This document shows positions 53,179 through 63,547 of a stretch of 64,000 bases of DNA, in pieces. The translations under genes and the position numbers were made by a program. The stretch's first letter is position 1. Each line of letters opens with the position of its first letter. The notes below the pieces were generated by a model that was given only the letters and a program-made list of their open reading frames with translations, did not search any database and had not been told where the DNA came from. This DNA comes from Clostridium transplantifaecale (lineage in GTDB: Bacteria > Bacillota > Clostridia > Lachnospirales > Lachnospiraceae), in contig NZ_UYZY01000002.1 in assembly GCF_900626075.1 (NCBI RefSeq), positions 1,178,001 to 1,242,000 on the forward strand, in the 5' to 3' direction.

Positions 53179-54021
53179 ATGGGAATTAAAACATACAGCC
53201 CATATACACCTTCCAGAAGACAGATGACAGGCTCTGATTTCTCTGAGATTACTAAGACAACACCGGAGAAATCATTAGTTGTAGCGTTAGGTAAGAAGAA
53301 CGCAGGTCGTAATAATCAGGGTAAGATTACAGTTAGACATCGCGGAGGCGGTGCTAAGAGAAAATACAGAATCATCGATTTCAAGAGAAATTCCAAAGAT
53401 GGAATTCAGGCAACTGTACTGGGAATCGAATATGATCCAAACAGAACAGCAAACATCGCTTTAATCTGCTACGCAGACGGCGAGAAAGCATATATCCTTG
53501 CTCCGGCCGGTTTACAGGTAGGAACAAAAATTATGAGCGGCCCACAGGCAGAAGCAAAAGTTGGTAACTGTTTACCACTCAGCCAGATTCCGGTCGGTGC
53601 TCAGATTCACAACATTGAACTTTATCCGGGTAAAGGCGGACAGTTAGTTCGTTCCGCAGGAAACTCCGCACAGTTAATGGCTAAAGAAGGAAAATACGCA
53701 ACCCTTAGATTACCATCCGGTGAAATGAGAATGGTTCCGATCATCTGCCGTGCAACAATCGGCGTTGTAGGAAACGGAGACCACAACCTGATTAATATCG
53801 GTAAAGCTGGTAGAACACGTCATATGGGATTCAGACCTACAGTCCGCGGTTCCGTTATGAACCCGAATGACCATCCACACGGTGGTGGTGAAGGTAAGAC
53901 CGGTATCGGCCGTCCAGGTCCATGTACACCATGGGGCAAACCAGCGCTTGGTCTTAAGACAAGAAAGAAAAACAAACATTCCAACAAGTTAATCGTAAGA
54001 AGAAGAAACGGTAAACAGTAA
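53179..54021 (+). CDS. rplB: 50S ribosomal protein L2
   Basis: This 280-residue protein begins [20 protein letters not shown] and has the conserved C-terminal [14 protein letters not shown] motif near 228-241, with the His needed for peptidyl transfer and subunit association. The ATG follows GAAAGGAG. Confidence 0.97.
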   Translation: MGIKTYSPYTPSRRQMTGSDFSEITKTTPEKSLVVALGKKNAGRNNQGKITVRHRGGGAKRKYRIIDFKRNSKDGIQATVLGIEYDPNRTANIALICYADGEKAYILAPAGLQVGTKIMSGPQAEAKVGNCLPLSQIPVGAQIHNIELYPGKGGQLVRSAGNSAQLMAKEGKYATLRLPSGEMRMVPIICRATIGVVGNGDHNLINIGKAGRTRHMGFRPTVRGSVMNPNDHPHGGGEGKTGIGRPGPCTPWGKPALGLKTRKKNKHSNKLIVRRRNGKQ

Positions 54022-54041
54022 GTTATCAAGGAGGTAATTCA

Positions 54042-54323
54042 ATGGGTCGTTCACTTAAAAAAGGACCATTTGCAGACGCTCATCTTTTAAAGAAAGTGGA
54101 TGATATGAACGCAGCAGGCCAGAAGCAGGTTATCAAAACCTGGTCCCGCCGTTCAACAATCTTCCCACAGATGGTAGGTCATACAATCGCAGTTCATGAT
54201 GGCAGAAAACACGTTCCGGTATATGTTACAGAGGATATGGTTGGACATAAACTCGGAGAGTTCGTTGCTACAAGAACTTACAGAGGCCACGGAAAAGACG
54301 AAAAGAAAGCAGGCCGTAAGTAA
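54042..54323 (+). CDS. rpsS: 30S ribosomal protein S19
   Basis: This 93-residue protein begins [19 protein letters not shown] and has the conserved [20 protein letters not shown]. It sits in the 30S head near S13. It has an AAGGAGGT ribosome site 20 bases after rplB. Confidence 0.97.
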   Translation: MGRSLKKGPFADAHLLKKVDDMNAAGQKQVIKTWSRRSTIFPQMVGHTIAVHDGRKHVPVYVTEDMVGHKLGEFVATRTYRGHGKDEKKAGRK

Positions 54324-54351
54324 TTTACGCTTTTGAAAGGAGGTTTCACCA

Positions 54352-54738
54352 ATGGCTAAAGGACATAGATCCCAAATTAAGAGAGAAAGAAATGCACAGA
54401 AGGATACAAGACCATCAGCTAAGCTGTCTTATGCCAGAGTATCTGTTCAGAAAGCATGTTTCGTATTAGATGCCATTAGAGGCAAAGATGTGCAGACCGC
54501 ACTCGGTATTGTAACTTACAATCCCAGATATGCTTCTACTTTAATAAAAAAATTACTCGAATCAGCAGTTGCCAATGCTGAGAATAACAACCAGATGAAC
54601 CCGGAAAACCTTTACGTAGCAGAGTGCTTCGCAAACAAGGGACCGACAATGAAGAGAGTTAAACCGAGAGCACAGGGCAGGGCTTACAGAATCGAAAAGA
54701 GAATGAGCCACATCACGATCGTGCTTGATGAGAGATAA
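54352..54738 (+). CDS. rplV: 50S ribosomal protein L22
   Basis: This 128-residue protein has the family stretches AKLSYARVSVQKACFVLDAI and the tunnel-lining beta-hairpin near FANKGPTMKRVKPRAQGRAY. It has a GAAAGGAGGT ribosome site. Confidence 0.97.
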   Translation: MAKGHRSQIKRERNAQKDTRPSAKLSYARVSVQKACFVLDAIRGKDVQTALGIVTYNPRYASTLIKKLLESAVANAENNNQMNPENLYVAECFANKGPTMKRVKPRAQGRAYRIEKRMSHITIVLDER

Positions 54739-54750
54739 AAGGAGGCAAAT

Positions 54751-55407
54751 ATGGGACAGAAAGTTAATCCACACGGCTTAAGAGTCGGTGTAATTAAAGA
54801 CTGGGACTCAAAATGGTATGCTGAAGCTGATTTTGCTGATAACCTTGTTGAAGATCACAAGATCAGAACATATCTGAAAAAGAAATTATACAGCGCTGGC
54901 ATTTCCAAAATCGAAATCGAGCGTGCATCTGATAAAGTTAAAGTCATCATCTACACAGCTAAACCTGGCGTTGTAATCGGCAAGGGCGGCTCTGAGATTG
55001 AGAAGACAAAAGTACAGATTCAGAAGTTAACAAACAAGAGAGTCTTTGTTGACATCAAAGAAGTTAAGAGAGCTGACAGAGATGCTCAGTTAGTAGCTGA
55101 GAACATTGCTCAGCAGTTAGAGAACCGTGTTTCCTTCCGTCGTGCCATGAAGTCTGCAATGGGCAGATCCATGAAGGCAGGAGCTAAGGGCATCAAAGCA
55201 TCTGTTTCCGGACGTCTCGGCGGTGCAGATATGGCCCGTACAGAGTTCTACAGCGAGGGTACAATCCCGCTTCAGACATTAAGAGCAGATATTGACTATG
55301 GTTTCGCTGAGGCAGAAACAACCTACGGCAAGACAGGCGTTAAGGTTTGGATCTACAAAGGCGAAGTTCTTCCTGCTAAAGGAAATAAGGAAGGGAGAGA
55401 TAAATAA
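54751..55407 (+). CDS. rpsC: 30S ribosomal protein S3
   Basis: This 218-residue protein begins [23 protein letters not shown] domain carries the GKGGSEIEK loop (about residues 73-81), and the C-terminal domain contributes to mRNA helicase activity at the entry channel. Its stop overlaps the rplP start by one base. Confidence 0.97.
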   Translation: MGQKVNPHGLRVGVIKDWDSKWYAEADFADNLVEDHKIRTYLKKKLYSAGISKIEIERASDKVKVIIYTAKPGVVIGKGGSEIEKTKVQIQKLTNKRVFVDIKEVKRADRDAQLVAENIAQQLENRVSFRRAMKSAMGRSMKAGAKGIKASVSGRLGGADMARTEFYSEGTIPLQTLRADIDYGFAEAETTYGKTGVKVWIYKGEVLPAKGNKEGRDK

Positions 55408-55844
55408 TGTTAATGCCTAAAAGAGTAAAGCGTCGTAAACAGTTCCGTGGTTCTATGGCCGGCAAAGCTACAAGAGGCAATGTTATTTGCTACGGAGAGT
55501 ATGGTCTGGTTTCCACAGAGCCGTGCTGGATCAGATCCAATCAGATAGAGGCAGCCCGTGTTGCCATGACCCGTTACATCAAACGTGGCGGTAAAGTATG
55601 GATTAAAATTTTCCCGGATAAGCCAGTTACAGCAAAACCTGCAGAGACTCGTATGGGTTCTGGTAAGGGCGCACTTGAATACTGGGTAGCAGTTGTTAAA
55701 CCAGGCCGCGTATTATTTGAAATCGCGGGTGTACCAGAGGAGACAGCCAGAGAAGCACTTCGTCTTGCAATGCATAAACTTCCTTGCAAGTGCAAAATTG
55801 CTTCTAAAGCAGATTTAGAAGGCGGTGATAACAGTGAAAATTAA
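55407..55844 (+). CDS. rplP: 50S ribosomal protein L16
   Basis: This 145-residue protein begins [19 protein letters not shown] and has the conserved [20 protein letters not shown]. It binds near the A site and 5S rRNA. It overlaps the following rpmC start. Confidence 0.97.
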   Translation: MLMPKRVKRRKQFRGSMAGKATRGNVICYGEYGLVSTEPCWIRSNQIEAARVAMTRYIKRGGKVWIKIFPDKPVTAKPAETRMGSGKGALEYWVAVVKPGRVLFEIAGVPEETAREALRLAMHKLPCKCKIASKADLEGGDNSEN

Positions 55845-56037
55845 TAAGTACGTAGAAGACTTAAAAGCCAAATCGGCTGCAGAATTAAGTGAAGAATTAG
55901 TAGCTGCTAAAAAGGAACTGTTCAACTTGAGATTCCAGAACGCAACAAATCAGTTAGATAACACGAGCAGAATCAAAGAAGTTCGCAAGAACATCGCCAG
56001 AATCCAGACTGTTATTACAGAGAAGGCAAACGCTTAA
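55834..56037 (+). CDS. rpmC: 50S ribosomal protein L29
   Basis: This 67-residue helical-hairpin protein ([36 protein letters not shown]) sits near the tunnel exit. The GTG at 55834 gives the standard N-terminus and follows GAAGGCGGTGA; a GTG at 55825 lies inside that site. It overlaps rplP by 11 bases. Confidence 0.93.
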   Translation: MKINKYVEDLKAKSAAELSEELVAAKKELFNLRFQNATNQLDNTSRIKEVRKNIARIQTVITEKANA

Positions 56038-56112
56038 TCGTTACTTCTGGCAGATTACGGCAAATTTAACTGGATAATATAGATTCCTAGAATGGGAAAG
56101 GAGATATCTACC

Positions 56113-56367
56113 GTGGAAAGAAATCTTAGAAAAACACGTACTGGTAAAGTAGTAAGCAACAAGATGGATAAGACTATTGTAGTTGCTATCGAAAACCATG
56201 TAAAACATCCTTTAATCGGTAAGATCGTTAAAAAGACATACAAATTAAAAGCACACGATGAGAACAATGAGTGCGGAATCGGTGATACTGTAAAAGTAAT
56301 GGAAACAAGACCTATCTCCAAGGATAAAAGATGGAGACTTGTTGAGATTATCGAGAAAGCAAGATAA
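56113..56367 (+). CDS. rpsQ: 30S ribosomal protein S17
   Basis: This 84-residue OB-fold protein ([39 protein letters not shown]) binds 16S rRNA early. The GTG at 56113 has AAAGGAG nine bases upstream and gives the usual N-terminus; an ATG at 56092 precedes that site and is unlikely. Confidence 0.93.
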   Translation: MERNLRKTRTGKVVSNKMDKTIVVAIENHVKHPLIGKIVKKTYKLKAHDENNECGIGDTVKVMETRPISKDKRWRLVEIIEKAR

Positions 56368-56394
56368 TTTTAATATCAGAAAGGAGTATTGGGC

Positions 56395-56763
56395 ATGATT
56401 CAGCAGGAAACCAGATTAAGGGTTGCCGACAATACCGGTGCTAAAGAATTACTCTGTATCCGTGTTATGGGCGGATCTACAAGAAGATATGCTAATATTG
56501 GTGATGTTATCGTTGCCAGCGTTAAAGATGCAACACCAGGCGGTGTTGTAAAAAAAGGTGACGTTGTGAAAGCCGTTGTCGTACGTACTGTAAAGGGCGC
56601 ACGCCGTAAAGACGGTTCTTATATCAAATTCGATGAGAACGCAGCAGTTATTATCAAAGATGACAAGAACCCGAGAGGAACACGTATCTTTGGGCCAGTA
56701 GCCAGAGAGTTAAGAGAGAAACAGTTTATGAAAATCGTTTCCCTGGCTCCAGAAGTACTGTAG
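56395..56763 (+). CDS. rplN: 50S ribosomal protein L14
   Basis: This 122-residue protein begins [20 protein letters not shown] and has [19 protein letters not shown]. It lies at the subunit interface. The ATG at 56395 follows AAAGGAGTATT; an in-frame TTG at 56389 is less likely. Confidence 0.96.
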   Translation: MIQQETRLRVADNTGAKELLCIRVMGGSTRRYANIGDVIVASVKDATPGGVVKKGDVVKAVVVRTVKGARRKDGSYIKFDENAAVIIKDDKNPRGTRIFGPVARELREKQFMKIVSLAPEVL

Positions 56764-56775
56764 GAGGTGTCGACT

Positions 56776-57081
56776 GTGCATAAAATTAAAAAAGACGACC
56801 TGGTAAAAATTATTGCAGGTAAAGACAAAGATAAAACGGGAAAAGTTCTCTCCGTTAACTTAAAGAAGAACACCGTTCTGGTTGAAGGATGCAACATGGT
56901 TACAAAGCATTCCAAACCATCCGCAGCTAACCAGCAGGGCGGTATCATCCATCAGGAAGGTCCTATCGACTATTCCAACGTAATGCTCGTAGTTGATGGA
57001 AAAGCAACAAGAGTAGGTTTCGAAGTAAAAGATGGCAAAAAAGTCCGTGTTGCAAAAGCAACTGGAAAAGTGATTGACTAA
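56776..57081 (+). CDS. rplX: 50S ribosomal protein L24
   Basis: This 101-residue protein has the KOW motif [17 protein letters not shown] near the N-terminus and initiates 50S assembly. The GTG at 56776 sits seven bases after TAGGAGGT; a GTG at 56767 overlaps that site. Confidence 0.94.
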   Translation: MHKIKKDDLVKIIAGKDKDKTGKVLSVNLKKNTVLVEGCNMVTKHSKPSAANQQGGIIHQEGPIDYSNVMLVVDGKATRVGFEVKDGKKVRVAKATGKVID

Positions 57082-57104
57082 TACAGAGAGGAGGAACATT
57101 TAAG

Positions 57105-57644
57105 TTGGCTAGATTAAAAGAAATTTATAAGAACGAAATCGTAGACGCTATGATTAAAAAGTTCGGATATAAAAATGTCATGGAAGTGCCGAAGTTAGAC
57201 AAAATCGTTGTTAACATGGGCGTTGGAGAAGCAAAAGAAAATGCTAAAGTTCTGGACTCTGCTGTAAGGGATATGGAAATCATCACCGGACAGAAGGCAG
57301 TTCTGACAAAGGCAAAGAAATCCGTCGCTAACTTTAAGCTCAGAGAAGGTATGGCAATCGGCTGTAAAGTTACTCTGCGCGGCGAGAAGATGTATGAGTT
57401 TGCTGATCGTTTAATCAACCTTTCACTTCCACGAGTTCGTGACTTTAGAGGTGTTAACCCGAATGCATTCGACGGCAGAGGAAACTACGCACTTGGTATC
57501 AAAGAGCAGCTTATCTTCCCGGAAATCGAGTATGATAAGGTTGACAAAGTAAGAGGTATGGATATCATCTTCGTAACAACGGCAAAGACAGACGAAGAAG
57601 CACGTGAGCTGTTAACACAGTTCAACATGCCATTTGCAAAATAA
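57105..57644 (+). CDS. rplE: 50S ribosomal protein L5
   Basis: This 179-residue 5S rRNA-binding protein has [20 protein letters not shown] and the conserved [20 protein letters not shown]. The start is a TTG at 57105 preceded by GAGGAGGAAC. Confidence 0.96.
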   Translation: MARLKEIYKNEIVDAMIKKFGYKNVMEVPKLDKIVVNMGVGEAKENAKVLDSAVRDMEIITGQKAVLTKAKKSVANFKLREGMAIGCKVTLRGEKMYEFADRLINLSLPRVRDFRGVNPNAFDGRGNYALGIKEQLIFPEIEYDKVDKVRGMDIIFVTTAKTDEEARELLTQFNMPFAK

Positions 57645-57659
57645 TAGGAGGATTTATCA

Positions 57660-57845
57660 ATGGCAAAGACTTCAATGAAGATTAAACAGCAGCGTCCGGC
57701 AAAATTCTCCACCAGAGAATACAACCGCTGCAGAATTTGTGGCCGTCCACATGCATACTTAAGAAAATACGGCATCTGCCGTATCTGCTTCCGTGAATTA
57801 GCTTACAAGGGCGAAATTCCGGGCGTTAGAAAAGCAAGCTGGTGA
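57660..57845 (+). CDS. rpsN: 30S ribosomal protein S14, zinc-binding type
   Basis: This 61-residue S14 of the short zinc form has two CxxC pairs in [20 protein letters not shown]. The C-terminus is the standard [11 protein letters not shown]. Spacing to rpsH is unusually long and contains a repeat pair. Confidence 0.97.
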   Translation: MAKTSMKIKQQRPAKFSTREYNRCRICGRPHAYLRKYGICRICFRELAYKGEIPGVRKASW

Positions 57846-57855
57846 CCGAAAGCAG

Positions 57856-57924
57856 CTTAGCGAGGTTTTTTCGAGCTTAGCGCGAGGCCGTTCGCGAAAC
57901 TTAGCGAGGTTCTTTCGAGCTTAG
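57856..57924 (+). repeat. Pair of repeats related to the long-hairpin apex, between rpsN and rpsH
   Basis: Two 25-base copies, at 57856-57880 and 57900-57924, read CTTAG-CGAGGTTTTTTCGAG-CTTAG and CTTAG-CGAGGTTCTTTCGAG-CTTAG. A small CGCGAG/TTCGCG hairpin lies between them. They match the apical motif of the three long-hairpin repeats (103-128, 36615-36640 inverted, 37108-37132). The rest of the spacer to 58028 holds no gene. Confidence 0.7.
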
Positions 57925-58028
57925 TTGAGGGAACATGTAGTGGAAGGAAAAACCCTACTCGTGTGGTGGCGGGAGAAACCCCACTCACCGTAGTGGCAGA
58001 TGAAATTATTAAGGAGGCAAAACTCAAA

Positions 58029-58430
58029 ATGACAATGAGCGATCCAATCGCAGATATGCTTACGAGAATTCGTAACGCAAATACTGCTAAACATGATACA
58101 GTAGATGTTCCGTCATCCAAGATGAAATTAGCAATCGCTGATATCCTTGTAAAAGAAGGCTACATCAAAAAATATGACATCGTAGAAGATGGCAATTTTA
58201 AATCTATCCGTATGGAATTAAAATACGGTAAAGACAAAAATGAGAAAATTATTTCCGGCATCAAGAGAATTTCCAAACCAGGTCTTCGTGTTTATGCAAA
58301 CAAAGAAGATATGCCGAAAGTACTCGGTGGTTTAGGTGTGGCTATCATCTCTACCAACCAGGGTGTAATTACAGACAGACAGGCAAGAGAACTCGGCGTA
58401 GGCGGAGAAGTTCTGGCTTTCGTTTGGTAA
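58029..58430 (+). CDS. rpsH: 30S ribosomal protein S8
   Basis: This 133-residue protein begins [20 protein letters not shown] and ends with the conserved [20 protein letters not shown] and GGEVLAFVW. The ATG at 58029 follows TTAAGGAGGCAAAAC; the frame continues upstream into the repeat spacer, but without homology. Confidence 0.96.
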   Translation: MTMSDPIADMLTRIRNANTAKHDTVDVPSSKMKLAIADILVKEGYIKKYDIVEDGNFKSIRMELKYGKDKNEKIISGIKRISKPGLRVYANKEDMPKVLGGLGVAIISTNQGVITDRQARELGVGGEVLAFVW

Positions 58431-58504
58431 TCTATAAGTATTAGAACTGAAAACAGAGAAGCCGCTGACGGCTTCTCCGAAAATCTAAGTAGGAGGTAAT
58501 CGGC

Positions 58505-59047
58505 ATGTCACGTATAGGAAGAATGCCAATCGCGATTCCGGCAGGAGTTACTGTAACAATCGCAGAGAACAATTTAGTGACTGTAAAAGGTCCTAAGGGA
58601 ACACTCGAAAGAGAGTTACCGGTAGAAATGACGATCAAAGAAGAAGATGGTCAGATTATCGTTACAAGACCCAGCGATTTAAAGAAAATGAAATCTTTAC
58701 ACGGTCTGACAAGAACCTTAATCAGCAACATGGTTCATGGTGTTACTGAGGGGTATGAGAAAGTTCTGGAAGTTAACGGCGTTGGTTACAGGGCCGCGAA
58801 ACAGGGCAAGAAACTGGTTCTCAGCCTTGGTTATTCCCATCCTGTAGAGATGGAAGATCCGGACGGAATTGAGACAATTCTGGAAGGTCAGAACAAGATC
58901 ACTGTAAAAGGAATCAGTAAAGAAAAAGTTGGCCAATACGCTGCTGAAATCAGAGACAAGAGAAGACCTGAGCCGTACAAGGGCAAAGGTATTAAATATG
59001 CTGATGAAGTTATTAGACGTAAAGTTGGTAAGACTGGTAAGAAATAA
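58505..59047 (+). CDS. rplF: 50S ribosomal protein L6
   Basis: This 180-residue protein has two repeats of the L6 fold ([38 protein letters not shown]) and the C-terminal [20 protein letters not shown]. The ATG follows TAGGAGGTAATC. Confidence 0.97.
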   Translation: MSRIGRMPIAIPAGVTVTIAENNLVTVKGPKGTLERELPVEMTIKEEDGQIIVTRPSDLKKMKSLHGLTRTLISNMVHGVTEGYEKVLEVNGVGYRAAKQGKKLVLSLGYSHPVEMEDPDGIETILEGQNKITVKGISKEKVGQYAAEIRDKRRPEPYKGKGIKYADEVIRRKVGKTGKK

Positions 59048-59064
59048 TTAAGGAGAGTGTAAAG

Positions 59065-59433
59065 ATGGTTAGCAAACAGTCAAGAAGCGAAGTTCGCGTA
59101 AAGAAACATGCTAGATTACGTAATCGTTACTCTGGAACAGCTCAGAGACCGCGTTTAGCAGTGTTTAGAAGTAATAATCATATGTATGCTCAGATTATTG
59201 ACGATACAGTTGGCAATACTTTAGTTGCAGCTTCAACAGCAGAAAAGGCAATCAAAGCTGAGCTTGAGAAGACAAACAACGTAGATGCGGCAGCTTACGT
59301 TGGTACTGTAATCGCAAAGAGAGCAATCGAAAAAGGTATTAAAGAAGTTGTCTTTGACAGAGGCGGATTCATATATCACGGTAAAGTTCAGGCATTAGCA
59401 GATGCAGCCCGTGCGGCTGGTCTGGAATTCTAG
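59065..59433 (+). CDS. rplR: 50S ribosomal protein L18
   Basis: This 122-residue protein binds 5S rRNA with L5. [20 protein letters not shown] and the C-terminal [20 protein letters not shown] are standard. The start follows AAGGAGAGTG. Confidence 0.97.
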   Translation: MVSKQSRSEVRVKKHARLRNRYSGTAQRPRLAVFRSNNHMYAQIIDDTVGNTLVAASTAEKAIKAELEKTNNVDAAAYVGTVIAKRAIEKGIKEVVFDRGGFIYHGKVQALADAARAAGLEF

Positions 59434-59452
59434 TAGGAAGGAGAACATACAC

Positions 59453-59962
59453 ATGAAACGTACAAAAATTGATGCCAGCCAGTTCGAGTTAGAAGATAAG
59501 GTAGTGGCAATCAAACGTGTGTCCAAAACTGTTAAAGGCGGACGTACAATGAGATTTTCCGCATTAGTAGTAGTTGGTGACAAGAACGGGCACGTTGGTG
59601 CAGGTATGGGTAAAGCTGCTGAGGTTCCGGAAGCTATCCGTAAAGGAAAAGAAGCTGCAGCAAGAAACCTTGTAGCAATTCCGTTTGATGAAAATAACAG
59701 TATCCCACATGACTTCATCGGCAAATTTGGAAGTGCAAACGTACTTCTGAAGAAAGCTCCTGAAGGTACAGGTATTATCGCTGGAGGTCCGGCCCGTTCC
59801 GTTCTGGAGCTTGCAGGATATAAGAATATTCGTACAAAGTCCTTAGGTTCTAACAACAAAACCAATGTTGTTTTAGCTACAATTGAAGGATTATGCTCGA
59901 TTAAGACACCTGAAGAAGTTGCAAAACTCCGTGGTAAATCTGTAGAAGAGATTCTGAACTAA
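59453..59962 (+). CDS. rpsE: 30S ribosomal protein S5
   Basis: This 169-residue protein has an N-terminal double-stranded-RNA-binding domain ([20 protein letters not shown]) and [20 protein letters not shown]. It acts in decoding accuracy. The ATG at 59453 follows AGGAAGGAGAAC. Confidence 0.97.
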   Translation: MKRTKIDASQFELEDKVVAIKRVSKTVKGGRTMRFSALVVVGDKNGHVGAGMGKAAEVPEAIRKGKEAAARNLVAIPFDENNSIPHDFIGKFGSANVLLKKAPEGTGIIAGGPARSVLELAGYKNIRTKSLGSNNKTNVVLATIEGLCSIKTPEEVAKLRGKSVEEILN

Positions 59963-59977
59963 TAGGAGGGTATTAAA

Positions 59978-60160
59978 ATGGCAGAGAAATTAAAAATCAC
60001 TTTAGTAAAATCTCCTATCGGTGCCGTTCCGAAGCAGAAAGCAACTGTTGAAGCTTTAGGCTTAAAGAAGTTACACAAGACAGTTGAGATGCCGGATAAC
60101 GGTGCAGTCAGGGGCATGATTCAGTGTGTAAGACACTTGGTAAAAGTTGAAGAAATCTAA
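59978..60160 (+). CDS. rpmD: 50S ribosomal protein L30
   Basis: This 60-residue protein has the typical [20 protein letters not shown] and [13 protein letters not shown]. The ATG follows TAGGAGGGTATT. Short L30 is normal for bacteria. Confidence 0.96.
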   Translation: MAEKLKITLVKSPIGAVPKQKATVEALGLKKLHKTVEMPDNGAVRGMIQCVRHLVKVEEI

Positions 60161-60182
60161 AATCCACGTAGGAGGTGCAGTC

Positions 60183-60623
60183 ATGGATTTATCTAATTTA
60201 CAGCCGGCTGTAGGTTCAAAACACAGCGACAGCTTCAGAAGAGGCCGTGGACACGCTTCAGGTAATGGTAAGACTGCTGGTAAAGGACATAAGGGCCAGA
60301 AAGCTCGTTCCGGTGCAACTAGACCGGGATTTGAAGGCGGCCAGATGCCTTTATACAGACGTATCCCGAAGAGAGGATTCACGAATAGAAACTCTAAGAC
60401 AATCATTGGTATCAATGTTAGCGAATTAGAGAGATTTGACAACGATTCAGTTGTTACAGTAGAAACATTAATCGAAGCAGGTATCGTTAAAAACCCACGC
60501 GATGGCGTTAAAATTCTTGGCAACGGCGAGCTGACCAAGAAACTCACTGTGAAAGCAGATGCTGTTAGTGAAGGAGCAAAAGCCAAGATTGAAGCAGTTG
60601 GCGGAACCTGCGAGGTGATCTAA
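60183..60623 (+). CDS. rplO: 50S ribosomal protein L15
   Basis: This 146-residue protein has a basic Gly-rich N-terminus ([20 protein letters not shown]) and [18 protein letters not shown]. The ATG at 60183 follows GTAGGAGGTGC. One base separates its stop from secY. Confidence 0.97.
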   Translation: MDLSNLQPAVGSKHSDSFRRGRGHASGNGKTAGKGHKGQKARSGATRPGFEGGQMPLYRRIPKRGFTNRNSKTIIGINVSELERFDNDSVVTVETLIEAGIVKNPRDGVKILGNGELTKKLTVKADAVSEGAKAKIEAVGGTCEVI

Positions 60624-60624
60624 T

Positions 60625-61941
60625 ATGTTAAAAACACTCCAGAACGCTTTTAAGATAAAGGAAATCAGAGAGAAAATCCTCTACACTTTCTTTATGCTGG
60701 TTGTGATCCGTATCGGTTCGCAACTGCCGATCCCGGGAGTACAAACGAATTTCTTCGATGAACTGTTCTCAAGACAGTCCAGCGATGCATTTGGATTTTT
60801 CAATACGATTACTGGCGGTTCGTTTACGAACATGTCAGTATTCGCCTTGAGCATCACACCATATATCACATCTTCCATCATCATGCAGCTTCTCACAATC
60901 GCGATTCCAAAACTGGAAGAGATGCAGCGTGAGGGTGAGGACGGAAGAAAGAAAATTGCAGAGTATACGCGTTACCTCACTGTAGGCCTTGCACTTATGC
61001 AGTCTATTGCCATGTCCGTAGGATTTGGCGGCAGAGGCCTTCTGATTGACTTCAATGCAGTCAGTGTTATCGTTGCTATCACTACGATGACGGCAGGTAG
61101 TGCAATGCTCATGTGGATTGGTGAGAGAATCACAGAGCACGGCGTCGGAAACGGTATTTCCATCGTGCTTCTGTTCAACATCATTTCCACACTGCCCAGC
61201 GATATGATTACCATTTACGAGAGATTCCTCGTTGGTAAGAATGTGCCTGTGGCAACCGTATCACTGATCATTATCCTGGCGATTATCCTTGCCATGGTAG
61301 TGTTCGTTATTGTTTTGCAGGATGCGGAGCGGAGAATTCCGGTTCAGTATTCCAAAAAGATGCAGGGCAGAAAGATGGTGGGCGGCCAGTCCTCCAATAT
61401 TCCTCTGAAAGTAAATACCGCAGGTGTTATTCCTGTAATCTTTGCTTCCTCCCTGATGTCTTTCCCGGTTGTTATCGCAGAGTTTTTCCAGGTGGATTAC
61501 AATACCATCGGCGGAAAGCTTTTAAGAATGCTTAACTCCGGTTCATGGTTCCATGCGGAATATCCTGTATATTCAATTGGTATGATAGTTTATATCGGCT
61601 TGATCGTGGTGTTTGCGTATTTCTACACATCCATCACATTCAACCCGTTGGAAGTTGCAAACAATATGAAAAAATCCGGCGGCTTTATCCCGGGCATCCG
61701 TCCAGGTAAGCCAACGTCTGATTATCTGAACAGCATTTTAAATTATATCGTATTTATCGGCGCCTGCGGTCTTATCGTAGTATGCCTGATCCCAATTATG
61801 GTATCCGGAATTTTCTCTGTGGGACATATGTCCTTCGGCGGAACATCCCTCATCATTATTGTCGGTGTTGTCCTTGAGACAATTAAGGCGGTAGAGTCAC
61901 AGATGCTTGTTCGTAATTACAGAGGATTTTTAAACGATTAA
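60625..61941 (+). CDS. secY: Preprotein translocase subunit SecY
   Basis: This 438-residue, ten-helix membrane channel forms the protein-conducting pore with SecE and SecG. Family stretches include IRIGSQLPIPGVQTNFFDEL, the plug/lateral-gate region GGSFTNMSVFALSITPYITS, and the cytoplasmic ribosome/SecA loops near QDAERRIPVQYSKK. It follows rplO by one base and has a GCGAGGTGATC ribosome site. The gap to adk is 164 bases. Confidence 0.97.
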   Translation: MLKTLQNAFKIKEIREKILYTFFMLVVIRIGSQLPIPGVQTNFFDELFSRQSSDAFGFFNTITGGSFTNMSVFALSITPYITSSIIMQLLTIAIPKLEEMQREGEDGRKKIAEYTRYLTVGLALMQSIAMSVGFGGRGLLIDFNAVSVIVAITTMTAGSAMLMWIGERITEHGVGNGISIVLLFNIISTLPSDMITIYERFLVGKNVPVATVSLIIILAIILAMVVFVIVLQDAERRIPVQYSKKMQGRKMVGGQSSNIPLKVNTAGVIPVIFASSLMSFPVVIAEFFQVDYNTIGGKLLRMLNSGSWFHAEYPVYSIGMIVYIGLIVVFAYFYTSITFNPLEVANNMKKSGGFIPGIRPGKPTSDYLNSILNYIVFIGACGLIVVCLIPIMVSGIFSVGHMSFGGTSLIIIVGVVLETIKAVESQMLVRNYRGFLND

Positions 61942-62105
61942 AACAATTCGCTTTCTAAGCAGGAACTCCTGGAAGCCGGCCGATCCGGAGCCGGGCTGAT
62001 CCTGCATAGGGGCGATTCTGTTGTATTTGCAGGAAGCGTTTTATTGGATGGCGGTGAAGAAGATCGCAAAGCGTCTGTCGCCGCATTAAACGGGGAGGTA
62101 AGCCT

Positions 62106-62750
62106 ATGAAGATTATTATGTTAGGAGCACCGGGGGCCGGCAAAGGCACGCAGGCCAAAAGAATTGCAGAGAAATATCAGATCCCTCATATCTCTACCGG
62201 AGATATCTTCAGATCTAATATTAAGGAAGGTACGGAGCTGGGCATGAAGGCAAAACAGTTCATGGATCAGGGACTCTTAGTACCGGATGAAGTTACGATT
62301 GGAATGCTTCTTGACCGTATCCACCAGGACGACTGTGAGAAGGGTTATGTTCTGGACGGATTCCCAAGGACAATTCCGCAGGCCGAGAGCCTGACAAAAG
62401 CGCTTTCCGACATGGGAGAGGCGATCGACTATGCAATTGACGTGGACGTTCCCGATGAGAACATCGTGAACAGAATGTCAGGACGCCGCGCATGTTTAAA
62501 CTGTGGAGCCACCTATCATGTAACATTTGCTCCCCCTGCAAAAGAGGGCATCTGCGACGTATGTGGAGCAGAGCTGGTTCTCAGGGATGACGACAAACCT
62601 GAGACAGTTCAGAAACGTCTAGCAGTTTACCACGAGCAGACACAGCCGCTGATTGACTATTATAAGGAAAAAGGCGTGCTGCATTCCGTAGACGGAACCA
62701 AAGAAATGGAAGCAGTTTTCCAGAGCATCACTGAGATTTTAGGAGCATAA
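62106..62750 (+). CDS. adk: Adenylate kinase, zinc-LID type
   Basis: This 214-residue enzyme interconverts ATP + AMP and 2 ADP. The P-loop is GAPGAGKGTQ (residues 7-16), and the AMP-binding region includes HISTGDIFRSNI. The LID domain carries four cysteines (CLNCGATYH...CDVCGAEL, about 130-156), the structural zinc site of Gram-positive enzymes. The ATG follows GGGGAGGTAAGCCT. Confidence 0.97.
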   Translation: MKIIMLGAPGAGKGTQAKRIAEKYQIPHISTGDIFRSNIKEGTELGMKAKQFMDQGLLVPDEVTIGMLLDRIHQDDCEKGYVLDGFPRTIPQAESLTKALSDMGEAIDYAIDVDVPDENIVNRMSGRRACLNCGATYHVTFAPPAKEGICDVCGAELVLRDDDKPETVQKRLAVYHEQTQPLIDYYKEKGVLHSVDGTKEMEAVFQSITEILGA

Positions 62751-62753
62751 CAT

Positions 62754-63506
62754 ATGGCAGTAACGATTAAATCTCCCAGAGAGATTGAGCTGATGAGAGA
62801 GGCGGGAAGAATCCTTGCCGTCACTCACGAAGAGCTTGCAAAAAACCTGAAACCCGGCATGTCCACATGGGACATTGATCATATGGGTGAAGAAATCATA
62901 CGCAGCTATGGGTGTATTCCTTCCTTTAAGAACTATAACGGCTATCCTGCGTCTATCTGTGTGTCGGTCAATGATGAGGTGGTGCACGGAATTCCGCACA
63001 GGGAGCACTATATAGAGGAGGGCGACATTGTAAGCCTGGATGCGGGGGTTATCTATAAAGGATATCATTCCGATGCGGCCAGGACCCATGGAGTCGGTGA
63101 AATAAGCGCAGAAGCGAAGCAGCTCATAGAAGTAACCAGACAAAGTTTCTTTGAGGGGATTAAATTTGCCAAACCTGGCAATCATCTAAATGATATTTCC
63201 GCGGCTATCCAGAAATATGCCGAAAGTTTCGGCTATGGGGTAGTCAGGGACCTGGTAGGTCACGGGATCGGCACTCATTTACATGAAGATCCGGAGGTGC
63301 CCAACTTCGCAAGGCGGAGAAAAGGCATTCTTCTGCAGCCCGGTATGACGCTGGCTGTGGAGCCGATGATCAACGCGGGAAGTTATGATGTGGTCTGGAT
63401 GGATGACGACTGGACTGTAGTGACGGATGACGGCTCTTTGTCGGCTCATTATGAAAATACCATTCTCATTACCGAGGATGGACCAGAGATTTTATCAATA
63501 CTATGA
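62754..63506 (+). CDS. map: Methionine aminopeptidase, type I
   Basis: This 250-residue cytosolic metalloprotease removes initiator Met. The conserved metal ligands are visible in SLDAGVIYKGYHSDAARTHG (two Asp), GHGIGTHLHEDPEVPNF (His), and the two Glu in LAVEPMIN and ENTILITEDG. It starts three bases after the adk stop. Confidence 0.97.
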   Translation: MAVTIKSPREIELMREAGRILAVTHEELAKNLKPGMSTWDIDHMGEEIIRSYGCIPSFKNYNGYPASICVSVNDEVVHGIPHREHYIEEGDIVSLDAGVIYKGYHSDAARTHGVGEISAEAKQLIEVTRQSFFEGIKFAKPGNHLNDISAAIQKYAESFGYGVVRDLVGHGIGTHLHEDPEVPNFARRRKGILLQPGMTLAVEPMINAGSYDVVWMDDDWTVVTDDGSLSAHYENTILITEDGPEILSIL

Positions 63507-63547
63507 GTACTTAGCGACCAGTGTATACTCTGATTCGAGGTGGTAAG

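Noticed and set aside
52938..53180. Minus-strand frame in the rplW-rplB spacer
   Set aside because: No ribosome site, no homology and opposite to the operon; the spacer looks structural.
57856..57924. CRISPR-like array suggested by the repeated 25-mers
   Set aside because: There are only two copies with a 19-base gap containing a hairpin and no cas genes; the motif matches the long-hairpin repeat apex instead.
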